From NCBI GenBank assembly GCA_034432795.1, contig DAOUBF010000086.1, positions 28,303-92,302 of the forward strand: 64,000 nucleotides of DNA, in the 5' to 3' direction. This document shows positions 42,567-50,859 of the stretch, piece by piece (the first letter of the stretch is position 1; each line of letters begins with the position of its first letter). The position numbers were made by a program, and so were the translations under genes. Source of the DNA: DAOUBF01 sp034432795 (lineage in GTDB: Bacteria; Chloroflexota; Anaerolineae; DSLN01). The notes under the pieces are model-generated. The model searched no databases, was not told the origin of the DNA, and saw only the letters and a program-made list of their open reading frames with translations.

Positions 42567-42836
42567 CGGCCCTCTGTCCAGAATCTGAACCTAAGCTAAA
42601 CCTAATACAATGCCTCGCCGGGTGTTTTCTGCGCTATAGTAAGGCGCAGAAAGCTGAGCCGGGATGTCACGACGGTGAGCATCCTGAAACGCTCAAAGGG
42701 GTACAGGATCGGATTCGTTGGACGTTGATAAGGAGACAAGGCTAGCGAGAAGATAGGCGCAGACTCCCGACAAGCACCAGACACATCCATCGCCAGCGAC
42801 GGGTTGGGCGCGTTCCAACCCGTCGCCCCTTATACA

Positions 42837-42870
42837 GACCTGGCAGGTTTCGGAAACCTGCCAGGTCTAC
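42837..42870. repeat. Palindromic repeat AGACCTGGCAGGTTT family
   Basis: AGACCTGGCAGGTTTC and GAAACCTGCCAGGTCT form an almost perfect palindrome, a relative of the element upstream of hicBA. Confidence 0.7.
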
Positions 42871-43102
42871 ACCCCACCACCGCCGGTGTATCCAGGATGC
42901 AGGCCGCGCCGCCGCCGAAGGCGCGAGCGCTCTTTTGAGCGCGCGGGGGGAGCCAGGCAAGGGGGACTACCGGGTCGCGGGCGGCGCAGCCTGCCGAATA
43001 GCCCTTCCCGCGATATAGAGAATAGCACATCAGCGTCCCAAAAGCGTCCCAAAATTCTATGTAGATTGCGATATTGTGGGCGGAATATTGTAAGGAAGGC
43101 CG

Positions 43103-43176
43103 TAGGGGCGACCCGGCAAGTCGCCCCTACGCTGACGCGAGGTGGATTTGGTAGGGGCAGGTCTCAGACCTGCCCC
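43103..43176. repeat. Two adjacent palindromic repeats (GTAGGGGCGAC and GGGGCAGGTCT)
   Basis: GTAGGGGCGAC-N7-GTCGCCCCTAC (43103-43131) and GGGGCAGGTCT-C-AGACCTGCCCC (43154-43176). The first type is a widespread intergenic palindrome in diverse bacteria. They lie in the convergent gap, just beyond the gcvPB stop. Confidence 0.65.
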
Positions 43177-43239
43177 CGCTTCCCTCCCCTATCCAGGGGA
43201 GGGTTAGGGAGAGAGTGACCTCTTCCCCGATCTTTTCCC

Positions 43240-44703
43240 TTAGTCCGCGCCCACCGGCCGGGCGCACAACACCAGTTCGCGGGCGGCGCGGACTTCATCC
43301 AGGCGCGAGACGGGGGCCTTGTGCGGCGCAGTGTGCAAAAGCTCCGGGTCCGTGCGCGCCTCCTCAGCGATGCGTAGCATCGCCTCGGCGAAGGCATCCA
43401 GCGTCTCCTTGCTCTCCGTCTCCGTCGGCTCAATCATCAGCGCCTCCCGCACGATGAGCGGGAAGTAGTTCGTCGGCGGATGGAAACCGTAGTCAATCAG
43501 CCGCTTGCAGATGTCCAACGCGCGCACGGTGGGCGCCCCCTCAATCCGCCCCTCAACCACAAACTCGTGTTTGCAGATGCGGTCATAGGGCACGGGATAG
43601 GTGCCCCGCAGCCGCGCCAGCAGGTAGTTGGCGTTGAGCACAGCGTGCTCACTCACCGCCCGCAGGCCCTCCGGGCCGAGGATGCGGATGTAGGCATAGG
43701 CCCGCACGAACATGCCGAAGTTGCCGTAGAAGGCACGCACCCGCCCAATGCTCTTCTCCGGCATGACCAGCTTGTAGACCACGTTGTCCTCATCCGAGGC
43801 CGCTTCGTCAATGGCCACAATCGGGCCGGGGAGGTACGGGGCCAGTTCCGCCGAGCACAGCACCGGCCCGGAGCCAGGGCCACCGCCGCCGTGAGGCGTG
43901 GAGAAGGTTTTGTGCAGGTTATAGTGCATCACGTCAAAGCCCAGATCGCCCGGCTTGGAAATGCCCAGGAGCGCGTTCAGGTTGGCGCCATCGCCGTACA
44001 GCAGGCCACCGCAGCCATGCACCAGTGCACTGATCTCCTCCATGTGCTCATCAAACAGCCCCAGCGTGTTCGGGTTGGTCAGCATCATACCGACCACGTC
44101 CGGGCCGCAGGCGGCGCGCAACGCTTCCAGGTCCACGTTGCCGCGCTCATCGGAGGGCAACTCCACCATTTGCAGGCCGCTCATGGTGGTGGAGGCCGGG
44201 TTCGTGCCATGCGCCGAATCGGGGATGAGGATCTTGGTGCGCCCTGTGTCCCCCCTGTCCAGGTGGTACTTGCGCATCATAAGCACGCCGGAAAGCTCGC
44301 CATGCGCACCGGCAGCAGGTTGCAGGCTACACCCGGCGAAGCCGCCGATCTCCTTCAGCCATTCCTGCAGTTCATACATGAGTTGCAGGTTGCCCTGGAC
44401 GCTCTCCAGGGGCTGGAGGGGATGCGTGCGGGCAAAGCCGGGCAGGCGGGCAGCCTGCTCATTCACCTTGGGGTTGTACTTCATCGTACACGACCCCAGG
44501 GGATAGAAACCGATGTCCACCGCATAGTTCATCTGCGACAGGTGCACATAATGGCGCACCAGGTCCACCTGGCTGACCTCCGGCAGGGGCAGGGTCTCAC
44601 GTAACCACTCACGGGGCAGTTCGGCCAGGGGCACATCCGGCTGGGGCAGGGTCACCCCGCAGCGCCCCGGAGAACTCAGTTCATAGATAGTTGGCTCTGT
44701 CAT
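43240..44703 (-). CDS. gcvPB: Glycine dehydrogenase (aminomethyl-transferring) subunit 2
   Basis: A 487-residue P-protein beta subunit of the two-subunit type. The PLP lysine is K265 in DVMHYNLHKTFSTPHGGGG, and the preceding PLP environment includes AGAHGELSGV and PDSAHGTNPAST. With GcvPA it decarboxylates glycine and passes the aminomethyl group to lipoylated GcvH. It is the last gene of the riboswitch-controlled operon, 12 nt after gcvPA. No gcvT lies in this operon. Confidence 0.95.
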   Translation of the reverse strand: MTEPTIYELSSPGRCGVTLPQPDVPLAELPREWLRETLPLPEVSQVDLVRHYVHLSQMNYAVDIGFYPLGSCTMKYNPKVNEQAARLPGFARTHPLQPLESVQGNLQLMYELQEWLKEIGGFAGCSLQPAAGAHGELSGVLMMRKYHLDRGDTGRTKILIPDSAHGTNPASTTMSGLQMVELPSDERGNVDLEALRAACGPDVVGMMLTNPNTLGLFDEHMEEISALVHGCGGLLYGDGANLNALLGISKPGDLGFDVMHYNLHKTFSTPHGGGGPGSGPVLCSAELAPYLPGPIVAIDEAASDEDNVVYKLVMPEKSIGRVRAFYGNFGMFVRAYAYIRILGPEGLRAVSEHAVLNANYLLARLRGTYPVPYDRICKHEFVVEGRIEGAPTVRALDICKRLIDYGFHPPTNYFPLIVREALMIEPTETESKETLDAFAEAMLRIAEEARTDPELLHTAPHKAPVSRLDEVRAARELVLCARPVGAD

Positions 44704-44715
44704 GGCAACCTCCTC

Positions 44716-46074
44716 CTATCCCTCGCCGATCTCGGCCAGCGCCTGGACGAACTCGTCTATCTCCTCCCGCGTGTTCATCTCGGTGACGCACACCAGCATG
44801 TGGTTGGCGAGATGCGGGTAGTGAATGGACAGGTCAAAGCCGCCGATGATGCCGTAGTCATCCAGGAGTTCACGGTTGATCTCCGCCACAGGGCGCGGGC
44901 AGCGCACCACAAACTCCTTGAAGAAGGGGCGCTTTGTCACCACGGCGTAGCCCTCCAGCTTGGCGATCTCCGCCGCGGCATAGTGTGCCTTGTGGTAGCA
45001 CAGCTCGGCCACCTGCCTGAGGCCGCAGCGGCCCATCGTGGACAGGTAGACCGCCGCGGCCAGCGCCATCAGCCCCTGGTTGGTGCAGATGTTGGAGGTG
45101 GCCTTTTCGCGGCGGATATGCTGTTCGCGCGTGGAGAGTGTGAGCACATAACCGCGCCGTCCCTGCATGTCCACCGTCTCGCCGGCCAGCCGCCCGGCCA
45201 TGCGGCGGACGTGCTCCATGCGCGTGGCGAAGAAGCCCAGATACGGCCCGCCGAAGCTGAGCGGGATGCCCAGTGGCTGCCCTTCGCCCACGACGACGTC
45301 CGCGCCGTACGCGCCCGGCGGCTGGAACAGGCCCAGCGAGATGGGATCGCAGACGACAACAACGAAGAGCGCCCCGGCGTTATGCACGGCCTCGGCCACG
45401 CCCTGCACCTCCTCCAGTTCGCCGAAGAAGTTGGGCACCTGGAGGCACAGGCAAGCGGTGTCTTCATCCAACTGGCTGAGCAATTGCGGCAGGGCCGCCG
45501 TCGGGTCCTCATCGCCGGTCACGGTGAGGCCCATGCCCTGGGTGTAGGTGCGCACCACCTGGCGATACTCCGGGTGGATGGCGGGCGACAGGAGCACTTT
45601 GCGGCGTTGCCGCCGCGAGGCGTTCAGCGCCAGGATAACCGCCTCGGCCAGGGAGGTGGCGCCGTCGTAGTGGGAGGCATTGGACACCTCCATGCCGGTC
45701 AGGTTCACGATCAGGCTCTGATACTCAAACATGGCCTGGAGCGTGCCCTGGCTGATCTCCGGCTGGTAGGGCGTGTAGGCCGTGTAGAATTCCCCGCGAC
45801 TGAGGACATAGTCCACTGTACTGGGGATGAAGTGGTTGTAGGCGCCTGCGCCCAGGAAGATGGGGTAGTGGTCCACATCGGCGTTGGTCTCCGAGAGCGC
45901 CTGCAACTCCCACATCACCTCCATTTCAGAGAGCGGCGGGGGCAGGTTCAGCTTGGGGAAGCGCGTGCGCTCCGGCACGTCATAAAACAGGTCTTCTATA
46001 CGCCGGACGCCGATCACTTCCAGCATTTGCCGGCGTTCGGCATCGGTGTGGGGAATGTAGCTCATAGTGTACAC
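44716..46074 (-). CDS. gcvPA: Glycine dehydrogenase (aminomethyl-transferring) subunit 1
   Basis: A 452-residue P-protein alpha subunit, starting SYIPHTDAERRQMLEVIGVR, with FLGAGAYNHFIPSTVDYVLS and TAYTPYQPEISQGTLQAMFE, both highly conserved in GcvPA. It lacks the PLP lysine, as expected for this half. It forms the heterotetramer with GcvPB encoded next. It follows gcvH after 36 nt. Confidence 0.95.
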   Translation of the reverse strand: MYTMSYIPHTDAERRQMLEVIGVRRIEDLFYDVPERTRFPKLNLPPPLSEMEVMWELQALSETNADVDHYPIFLGAGAYNHFIPSTVDYVLSRGEFYTAYTPYQPEISQGTLQAMFEYQSLIVNLTGMEVSNASHYDGATSLAEAVILALNASRRQRRKVLLSPAIHPEYRQVVRTYTQGMGLTVTGDEDPTAALPQLLSQLDEDTACLCLQVPNFFGELEEVQGVAEAVHNAGALFVVVVCDPISLGLFQPPGAYGADVVVGEGQPLGIPLSFGGPYLGFFATRMEHVRRMAGRLAGETVDMQGRRGYVLTLSTREQHIRREKATSNICTNQGLMALAAAVYLSTMGRCGLRQVAELCYHKAHYAAAEIAKLEGYAVVTKRPFFKEFVVRCPRPVAEINRELLDDYGIIGGFDLSIHYPHLANHMLVCVTEMNTREEIDEFVQALAEIGEG

Positions 46075-46110
46075 CTCTTCGGTTGGACGAGAGCCAGGGG
46101 ACTCTCGTCG

Positions 46111-46500
46111 TCAATGCGCTCGTTCTTCACAGTACTTCTCATAGGCTGCCGCGTCCAGCAGGTCGTTGAACTCGGCGGGGTTGTCCGGCTTAAAGCGGAT
46201 CATCCAGGCCTGGCCATAGGGGTCCTGGTTGACCAGCTCCGGCGCGCCGGAGAGGCGCTCGTTGACCGCCGTGATCGTGCCGCTGGCGGGCATATACAGG
46301 TCTGAGGCCGCTTTGACCGACTCCACCACGCCGAAGGCCTCGCCCTTGGCGCGTCGCTCGCCAGGCTGAGGCAACTCCACGTAGACGATGTCGGAGAGCT
46401 GGCTCTGGGCGTAGTCGGTGATGCCCACTACAGCCTCATCCCCTTCAAGGCGCACCCATTCATCGGTCTTGGTGTAACGCAGATCGGTTGGAAAGTTCAT
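46111..46500 (-). CDS. gcvH: Glycine cleavage system H protein
   Basis: A 129-residue lipoyl carrier: RYTKTDEWVRLEGDEAVVGI, then YAQSQLSDIVYVELPQPGE, and the lipoylation site K63 in GVVESVKAASDLYMPASG. Length and motif order are standard. It shuttles the aminomethyl group between P and T proteins. It is the first gene of the operon, about 120 nt downstream of the riboswitch terminator. Confidence 0.96.
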   Translation of the reverse strand: MNFPTDLRYTKTDEWVRLEGDEAVVGITDYAQSQLSDIVYVELPQPGERRAKGEAFGVVESVKAASDLYMPASGTITAVNERLSGAPELVNQDPYGQAWMIRFKPDNPAEFNDLLDAAAYEKYCEERAH

Positions 46501-46533
46501 GGTCCCTCCTTATTCTGCTGACGAAGGACGACT

Positions 46534-46571
46534 GATGAACGACCTATGGCTTTCGTCCTCCGTCGTTCATC
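46534..46571. repeat. Inverted repeat between riboswitch and gcvH
   Basis: GATGAACGAC (46534-46543) and GTCGTTCATC (46562-46571) form a perfect 10-bp stem in the leader RNA between the terminator and gcvH, within heptamer-like sequence. It may be only another repeat. Confidence 0.5.
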
Positions 46572-46574
46572 TGT

Positions 46575-46619
46575 TGTCAAATGAAACGGGGACACGCAGC
46601 CCGTAGGCTGTGTGTCCCC
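46575..46619 (-). terminator. Riboswitch expression-platform terminator
   Basis: On the minus strand a 14-bp stem GGGGACACACAGCC / GGGCTGCGTGTCCCC with a short loop (46588-46619) is followed by GTTTCATTTG, a T-rich tail. It sits just after the second aptamer and before gcvH, as expected for an intrinsic terminator controlled by glycine. Confidence 0.8.
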
Positions 46620-46621
46620 TG

Positions 46622-46910
46622 TTGCTGACCTGAGAGATTCGCCCCGCCGGGCGGGGTTTGCCCCTTCGGTGCCTGATGCAGTGGTCAGTTCCCAGTGCTG
46701 GTGCAATTGGGCCTCCATTGCCTGTTCACCGCCTGCTGCCCAGGGCTTTCCAGGGAACCTGGCGAGAGCCAGGGAGTGGCCCGGAGGCGGGGTCCTTTTA
46801 CCTGAGAGATTCACCGCGTCGGCCCACGCACTCAGCCGCCGGGCTTGCCCCTTCGGTGCCTGCCCAGGGGGAGCGTGTGCACCCTCCCCTGGGTCGGTCT
46901 CTCCCCCACC
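46622..46910 (-). promoter_or_regulatory. Tandem glycine riboswitch
   Basis: Two glycine aptamers in series on the minus strand. Each has the conserved core CACCGAAGGGGCAA (46657-46674 for the second; near 46846-46862 for the first) and closes with AATCTCTCAGGT (around 46624-46636 and 46800-46811). The first aptamer is followed by AAAAGGAC and preceded by GGGGGAGAGACCG. Tandem architecture normally allows a sharp glycine response. It precedes a terminator and gcvH-gcvPA-gcvPB, so glycine should raise expression of its own catabolic operon. Confidence 0.95.
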
Positions 46911-46940
46911 TCCGCATGTATTCTATTGTAGGCTATCTTC

Positions 46941-46969
46941 ATTGTACGACAGCCTGGCCGAAAAGTCAA
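46941..46969 (-). promoter_or_regulatory. Promoter of the glycine-cleavage operon
   Basis: Minus strand TTGACT (46964-46969), 17 nt, TACAAT (46941-46946). The transcription start is expected near 46934, about 25 nt before the first aptamer. Confidence 0.8.
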
Positions 46970-47084
46970 CGCGTTTTTTAGGCCGGCGGCTGGAAACTTG
47001 CCCGGAGCCTTTAGCCGCGTGCATTTCAGGTTGAGGTAACCCTGGGGTTGAAACTGTGCCTGTAAAGGCGCACGGCTATGCCCC

Positions 47085-47270
47085 ATCTAGGGAGAGGGAA
47101 CTCACCCCCTCCCCCCTCTGTGGGGGAGGGCTGGGGGGCAGAGTCCCCCCCCCATCCAGGGGAGGGAACAGACGTCACCCCCTCTCCCGCAGCGTGGGAG
47201 AGGGGTACAGGGGTGAGGGCCACATTACTCCCCCCCTCTGTGGGGGAGGGCTGGGGTGGGGGGGCAGGAT
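47085..47270. repeat. Compound C-rich/G-rich element, copy 2
   Basis: Alternating blocks AGGGAGAGGGAACTCACCCC, CCCCCCTCTGTGGGGGAGG, CATCCAGGGGAGGGAACAGA, CGTCACCCCCTCTCCCGCAG, TGGGAGAGGGGTACAGGGGT, GAGGGCCACATTACTCCCCC. It matches the reverse complement of the element at 35583-35797 along most of its length. Confidence 0.75.
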
Positions 47271-47279
47271 TAAGGTTAA

Positions 47280-47814
47280 CACACGCTTAACGAACACTTG
47301 AAGCGCTCTTAAGCTGAGCGCGGTAAGCTATCCGCCAGGAAGAGGGGGGGGAGGGAGGGGGTTAACATTTTCTAACCCAATTTCAACGGCCTAAGCGTTT
47401 TTTTCTAACCAGTTCGGCTTATACTACATGGGTGATACGTTGCACAAGCAGAAGGCTTTACCTTATTGGCACGAGGATAGGGGATTGCCGACAGGCGTCG
47501 CACACGGGCAATCCCTGCTACAACGCACAGGGGGAATCGCTAATATGAGGTTCTTTTTAGCGATCGCCTGCAGTAACCACGGCGAGAGAGTTGTGAGGCA
47601 GCCTAATACCCTGCCCGTATCCGGGCATCCTTAAACTATCCCCCTCTGTATTGACATCCTGTTCTGCCCGCGCCTGGCGGTATCAGGGGAACACCACAAT
47701 TATGTTAGCATATCGGCTGGCATATATTATTGTAGATTTTAACAATGTAGCATCGCCTGTCTGATGCACTTCAGGGGGCAGGCATATCTGCATAGGGGAA
47801 GGGGGTAAAGAAAC
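47280..47814 (+). other. Gene-free leader region with candidate structured RNA
   Basis: After the repeat element comes an AT-richer stretch with T-runs (47396-47406), a -10-like TATACT (47420-47425) and then about 200 nt rich in stems: GGGATTGCC/GGCAATCCC (47481-47515), ATCGCTAA/TTAGCGAT (47536-47564) and a long-range GATACG/CGTATC pairing (47434-47439 with 47616-47621) that competes with the local hairpin GCCCG/CGGGC (47613-47626). A second AT-rich zone (47695-47750) could hold a promoter for the glycosyltransferase gene at 47815. Confidence 0.5.
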
Positions 47815-49032
47815 GTGCAAATCTCCAACGAGGTCCGGACATCACCATTCGCCCCTTGGGAAGTTAAACAGGAGGCGACTGAGGTTGATGAACTGGAGGT
47901 CTCCATCGTCATGCCCTGCCTGAATGAAGCGGAGTCCATTGGCCTGTGCGTGGACAAGGCCTGGGCTGCGCTCAGGAAATACGGGCTGAAGGGCGAGGTC
48001 ATCGTCTGCGACAATGGCTCCACAGATGGCTCGCCGGAGATCGCGGCACGGCACGGCGCGCGCGTAGTGTTCCAGCCATTGAAGGGCTATGGCTACGCCT
48101 ACATGAAAGGCTTTGAGGAGGCTCGTGGACGCTATATCCTCATGGCCGACTCGGATAACACCTATGACTTCAACGACCTGGAGCGCTTCCTCACGCCACT
48201 GCGCAACGGCGCCGACCTGGTGATGGGGAATCGCTTTAAGGGCCACATCCTGCCCGGCGCGATGAGCTGGTCGCATCGCTATATCGGCAACCCGATCCTG
48301 TCGGGCCTGCTCAACCTGTTCTTCCACACCGGTATCGGCGATGCCCACTGCGGTATGCGGGCCTTCCGGCGCTCGGCCTATCCGCTAATGCACCTGCAAA
48401 CCGGTGGCATGGAGTTCGCCTCGGAGATGGTGATCAATGCCTCCAAGGCCGGGCTGAAGCTGACCGAGGTGCCCATCACCTACTACCCGCGCATCGGCGA
48501 ATCCAAGCTGATCTCGCTGCGCGACGGCTGGCGCCACCTGCGCTTCATGCTGCTGTACAGCCCAACGCACCTGTTCGTCTGGCCCGGTAGTGCGCTGATG
48601 GCCTTGGGCTTGCTGATCCAGCTCATCCTGGCCTTTGGCCCGCTGCAGATTGACGGGGTGACCTTCGGCTTCCACTGGATGTTCCTGGGCAGCCTGCTGG
48701 CCATCGCCGGCTTTCAGATCATCACAATGGGCCTGATCGGGCGCTTCTACTCGCTGACCAGCCACATTGACCAGGGGGAAGATCGGCTGATCCAGTGGTT
48801 CACCCGGCACTTCCGCCTGGAGAGTGGGATCGCGCTGGGGGCGCTGATCTTCGGCGCCGGTGCTGTGGCCGACCTGGCCCTGCTGATCGCCTGGCTGAAT
48901 GGGCGCTTTGAAAGCCCCCTCGGCGTCCGCCTCTCCATTATTACCCTGACGCTCTCGGTCATCGGCCTGCAGACGATCTTCTCCTCATTCCTGGCCAGCA
49001 TGATGGCGATCCGGCGGCGCGGCTGGACGTAA
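47815..49032 (+). CDS. Glycosyltransferase family 2, DPM1/GtrB-like
   Basis: A 405-residue protein. The GT-A domain (about 20-250) contains VSIVMPCLNEAESIGLCVDK and the metal motif LMADSDNTYDF, as in polyprenyl-phosphate hexose synthases. The C-terminal part has four or five transmembrane segments (for example HLFVWPGSALMALGLLIQLI). It probably makes a lipid-phosphate sugar donor for GT-C enzymes such as the multi-pass proteins in this window. GTG 47815 with RBS GAAGGGGG is used. It opens the second glycan locus and is preceded by a long structured leader. Confidence 0.87.
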   Translation: MQISNEVRTSPFAPWEVKQEATEVDELEVSIVMPCLNEAESIGLCVDKAWAALRKYGLKGEVIVCDNGSTDGSPEIAARHGARVVFQPLKGYGYAYMKGFEEARGRYILMADSDNTYDFNDLERFLTPLRNGADLVMGNRFKGHILPGAMSWSHRYIGNPILSGLLNLFFHTGIGDAHCGMRAFRRSAYPLMHLQTGGMEFASEMVINASKAGLKLTEVPITYYPRIGESKLISLRDGWRHLRFMLLYSPTHLFVWPGSALMALGLLIQLILAFGPLQIDGVTFGFHWMFLGSLLAIAGFQIITMGLIGRFYSLTSHIDQGEDRLIQWFTRHFRLESGIALGALIFGAGAVADLALLIAWLNGRFESPLGVRLSIITLTLSVIGLQTIFSSFLASMMAIRRRGWT

Positions 49033-49097
49033 TCACCTGGCAGGAGACGGAAGACTATTCCCTTTGAACCTGTCTTGGTTTTGGGTGAGGTGATCCC

Positions 49098-49883
49098 ATG
49101 TCCATTCCTGTGGTGATCCTATGCGGCGGTCTGGGCACACGTCTGCGCGAGGAGACCGAGTACCGTCCCAAGCCGCTGGTGGAGATCGGAGGCCGCCCGA
49201 TCCTCTGGCACATCATGAAGATTTACTCGCACTACGGCTTCCGCGACTTCATCCTGTGCCTGGGCTATCGCGGCAACATGATCAAGGAATACTTCCTGAA
49301 CTACGAGGCGATGAACAACGACTTCACCATCTGCCTGGGCAATAAGCACCAACTCGTGTATCACGGCGCGCACGAGGAGCAGGACTTCCGGGTGACGTTG
49401 GCCGATACCGGGGCGGAGACGGGAACCGGGGGCCGCGTGAAGCGCGTGGAGCGTTACATCACCGGCGATACTTTTATGGTCACCTATGGCGACGGCGTCG
49501 GTGACATTGACATTGGCAGGTTGGTGGCCTTCCATCACTCACATGGCCGGCTGGCCACCGTGACGACCGTCCGCCCGCTGTCGCGCTATGGGGTGCTTGA
49601 CCTGAATGGTAGCGATGAGGTGGTGCGCTTCCGCGAGAAGCCCCAGGTGGACGGCTGGATCAGCGCGGGCTTTTTCGTGTTCAACCGGGGCGTGTTTGAC
49701 TACCTGGACCCGAACGGGATGCTGGAGCAGGAGCCGTTGGAGCGGCTGGCTGCCGACCGCCAGATCATGGCCTTCCGCCATGAGGGCTTCTGGCATTCTA
49801 TGGACACGTACCGCGATTTCACCCTGCTCAATGAGCTATGGGTGAAGGGCGCCCCCTGGCGCGTGTGGAAGAATGGGGGGTAG
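49098..49883 (+). CDS. rfbF: Glucose-1-phosphate cytidylyltransferase
   Basis: A 261-residue nucleotidyltransferase of standard RfbF length. The nucleotide-binding start is VVILCGGLGTRLREETEYRP, followed by KPLVEIGGRPILWHIMKIYS and YRGNMIKEYFLNYEAMNNDF, which are specific for the RfbF/DdhA group. It makes CDP-glucose from CTP and glucose-1-phosphate, the entry to CDP-deoxysugars. The next two genes encode SDR-type sugar enzymes that could use the product. It overlaps the next gene by 11 nt. Confidence 0.93.
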   Translation: MSIPVVILCGGLGTRLREETEYRPKPLVEIGGRPILWHIMKIYSHYGFRDFILCLGYRGNMIKEYFLNYEAMNNDFTICLGNKHQLVYHGAHEEQDFRVTLADTGAETGTGGRVKRVERYITGDTFMVTYGDGVGDIDIGRLVAFHHSHGRLATVTTVRPLSRYGVLDLNGSDEVVRFREKPQVDGWISAGFFVFNRGVFDYLDPNGMLEQEPLERLAADRQIMAFRHEGFWHSMDTYRDFTLLNELWVKGAPWRVWKNGG

Positions 49884-50829
49884 AGCCTTCGTAACCGGCG
49901 CAAGCGGCTTCCTCGGTGCGCACCTGGTCCGCAGGCTGATCGCGGCGGGAGCGGAGGTGGCGATTCTGGTGCGTGATCCCCAGCGGATGCTCCGCCTTCA
50001 GACGTTGCATATGCCGCTGTCCAACGTGTGGGTAGGGGATGTTTTAGACCGGGAACAGGTGCAGGCGGCGCTGGCCGAATGGCAGCCGGAGGTCGTCTAT
50101 CATCTGGCGGCAGCGGGCGTGAATCCTGCCGCCAGCACGCCTGCGGAGGTGGTGCAGAGCAACGTCCTGGGCACGCTGAATGTGCTGGAGGCGTGCCGGG
50201 GCCTGGCGATACGTCGCTTCGTGTACGCCGGTTCCTGCGCCGAGTACGGTTCGGGCCGCGATCTGTCCGAAGACAGGCTGCCTGCGCCGACGAACGTGTA
50301 TGGCGCCTCCAAGGCCGCCGCCGGGCTGCTGGTCCAGACCTATGGCCGAACGTATGGCTTGCCGACGGTGTGGCTGCGCCCCTTCATGATCTATGGGCCG
50401 CTGGAGCGGCGCAGTCGGCTGGTGATCCACACCATCCTCACAGCGCTGTCGGGCGAGGATGTGCGCATGACCGGTGGCGAGCAGGAGCGAGATTTCGTGT
50501 ACGTTGAGGATGTGGTGGAGGGCTTTGTCCGCGCGGCCGACGATGCTTACCCGGCGGCGGTGGGGGAGACGATCAACCTGTCCAGCGGCGCGGGGGTGCC
50601 TATCCGCGAGGTCGTGGCCTTGATCCTGGAGATCATGGGCCACCCGGTGAAGGCAGTGTTGGGCGCGCTGCCTTACCGCGAGGGCGAGATGTGGCAGCAG
50701 TCGGGCGATAATACCCGCGCCCGCCGCCTGCTGGACTGGGCGCCGCGTGTCGGTCTGCGCGAGGGGCTGGAGCGCACCATCGCCTGGTGCCGTCAGAACC
50801 GGGAATTCGCCGAGAGGTTGGTCCATTAA
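49873..50829 (+). CDS. NAD-dependent nucleotide-sugar epimerase/dehydratase (extended SDR)
   Basis: A 318-residue extended SDR. The Rossmann motif is AFVTGASGFLGAHLVRRL; the catalytic set is in GSCAEYGSG and NVYGASKAAAG (Y-x3-K). The C-terminal region (GETINLSSGAGVPIREVVAL) is the sugar-binding part. The overlap with rfbF suggests a CDP-sugar substrate such as CDP-4-keto-6-deoxyglucose, although a separate CDP-glucose 4,6-dehydratase was not identified. Specificity is inferred from context only. Confidence 0.85.
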   Translation: MGGRAFVTGASGFLGAHLVRRLIAAGAEVAILVRDPQRMLRLQTLHMPLSNVWVGDVLDREQVQAALAEWQPEVVYHLAAAGVNPAASTPAEVVQSNVLGTLNVLEACRGLAIRRFVYAGSCAEYGSGRDLSEDRLPAPTNVYGASKAAAGLLVQTYGRTYGLPTVWLRPFMIYGPLERRSRLVIHTILTALSGEDVRMTGGEQERDFVYVEDVVEGFVRAADDAYPAAVGETINLSSGAGVPIREVVALILEIMGHPVKAVLGALPYREGEMWQQSGDNTRARRLLDWAPRVGLREGLERTIAWCRQNREFAERLVH

Positions 50830-50833
50830 GATC

Positions 50834-50859
50834 ACGTCATCCTGAGCAAAGCGAAGGGT
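50834..50859. repeat. GTCATCCTGAGCAAAGCGAAGG dispersed repeat
   Basis: CACGTCATCCTGAGCAAAGCGAAGGGT is a copy of a short repeat (consensus near TCATCCTGAGCGAAGCGAAGGAT) seen in many unrelated bacterial genomes. It fills the gap before the UXS-like gene and ends at its start codon, supplying the GAAGGG ribosome-binding sequence. Confidence 0.7.

Larger units (their letters stand above)
42567..43239. other. Large intergenic region with nested palindromes, no gene seen
   Basis: This 670-bp convergent gap holds a possible -10 (TATAGT near 42638) followed by a hairpin GGATGTCAC/GTGAGCATCC, and several palindromes: AGACCTGGCAGGTTTC with its mirror (42837-42870), GCGCGAGCGCTC/GAGCGCGCG near 42918, GTAGGGGCGAC/GTCGCCCCTAC (43103-43131) and GGGGCAGGTCT/AGACCTGCCCC (43154-43176), then a C-rich/G-rich block. 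Short frames across it show no recognisable protein. Confidence 0.6.

Noticed and set aside
46497..47034. Frames crossing the glycine riboswitch on both strands
   Set aside because: The DNA is explained by the aptamers and terminator; the translations are low-complexity.
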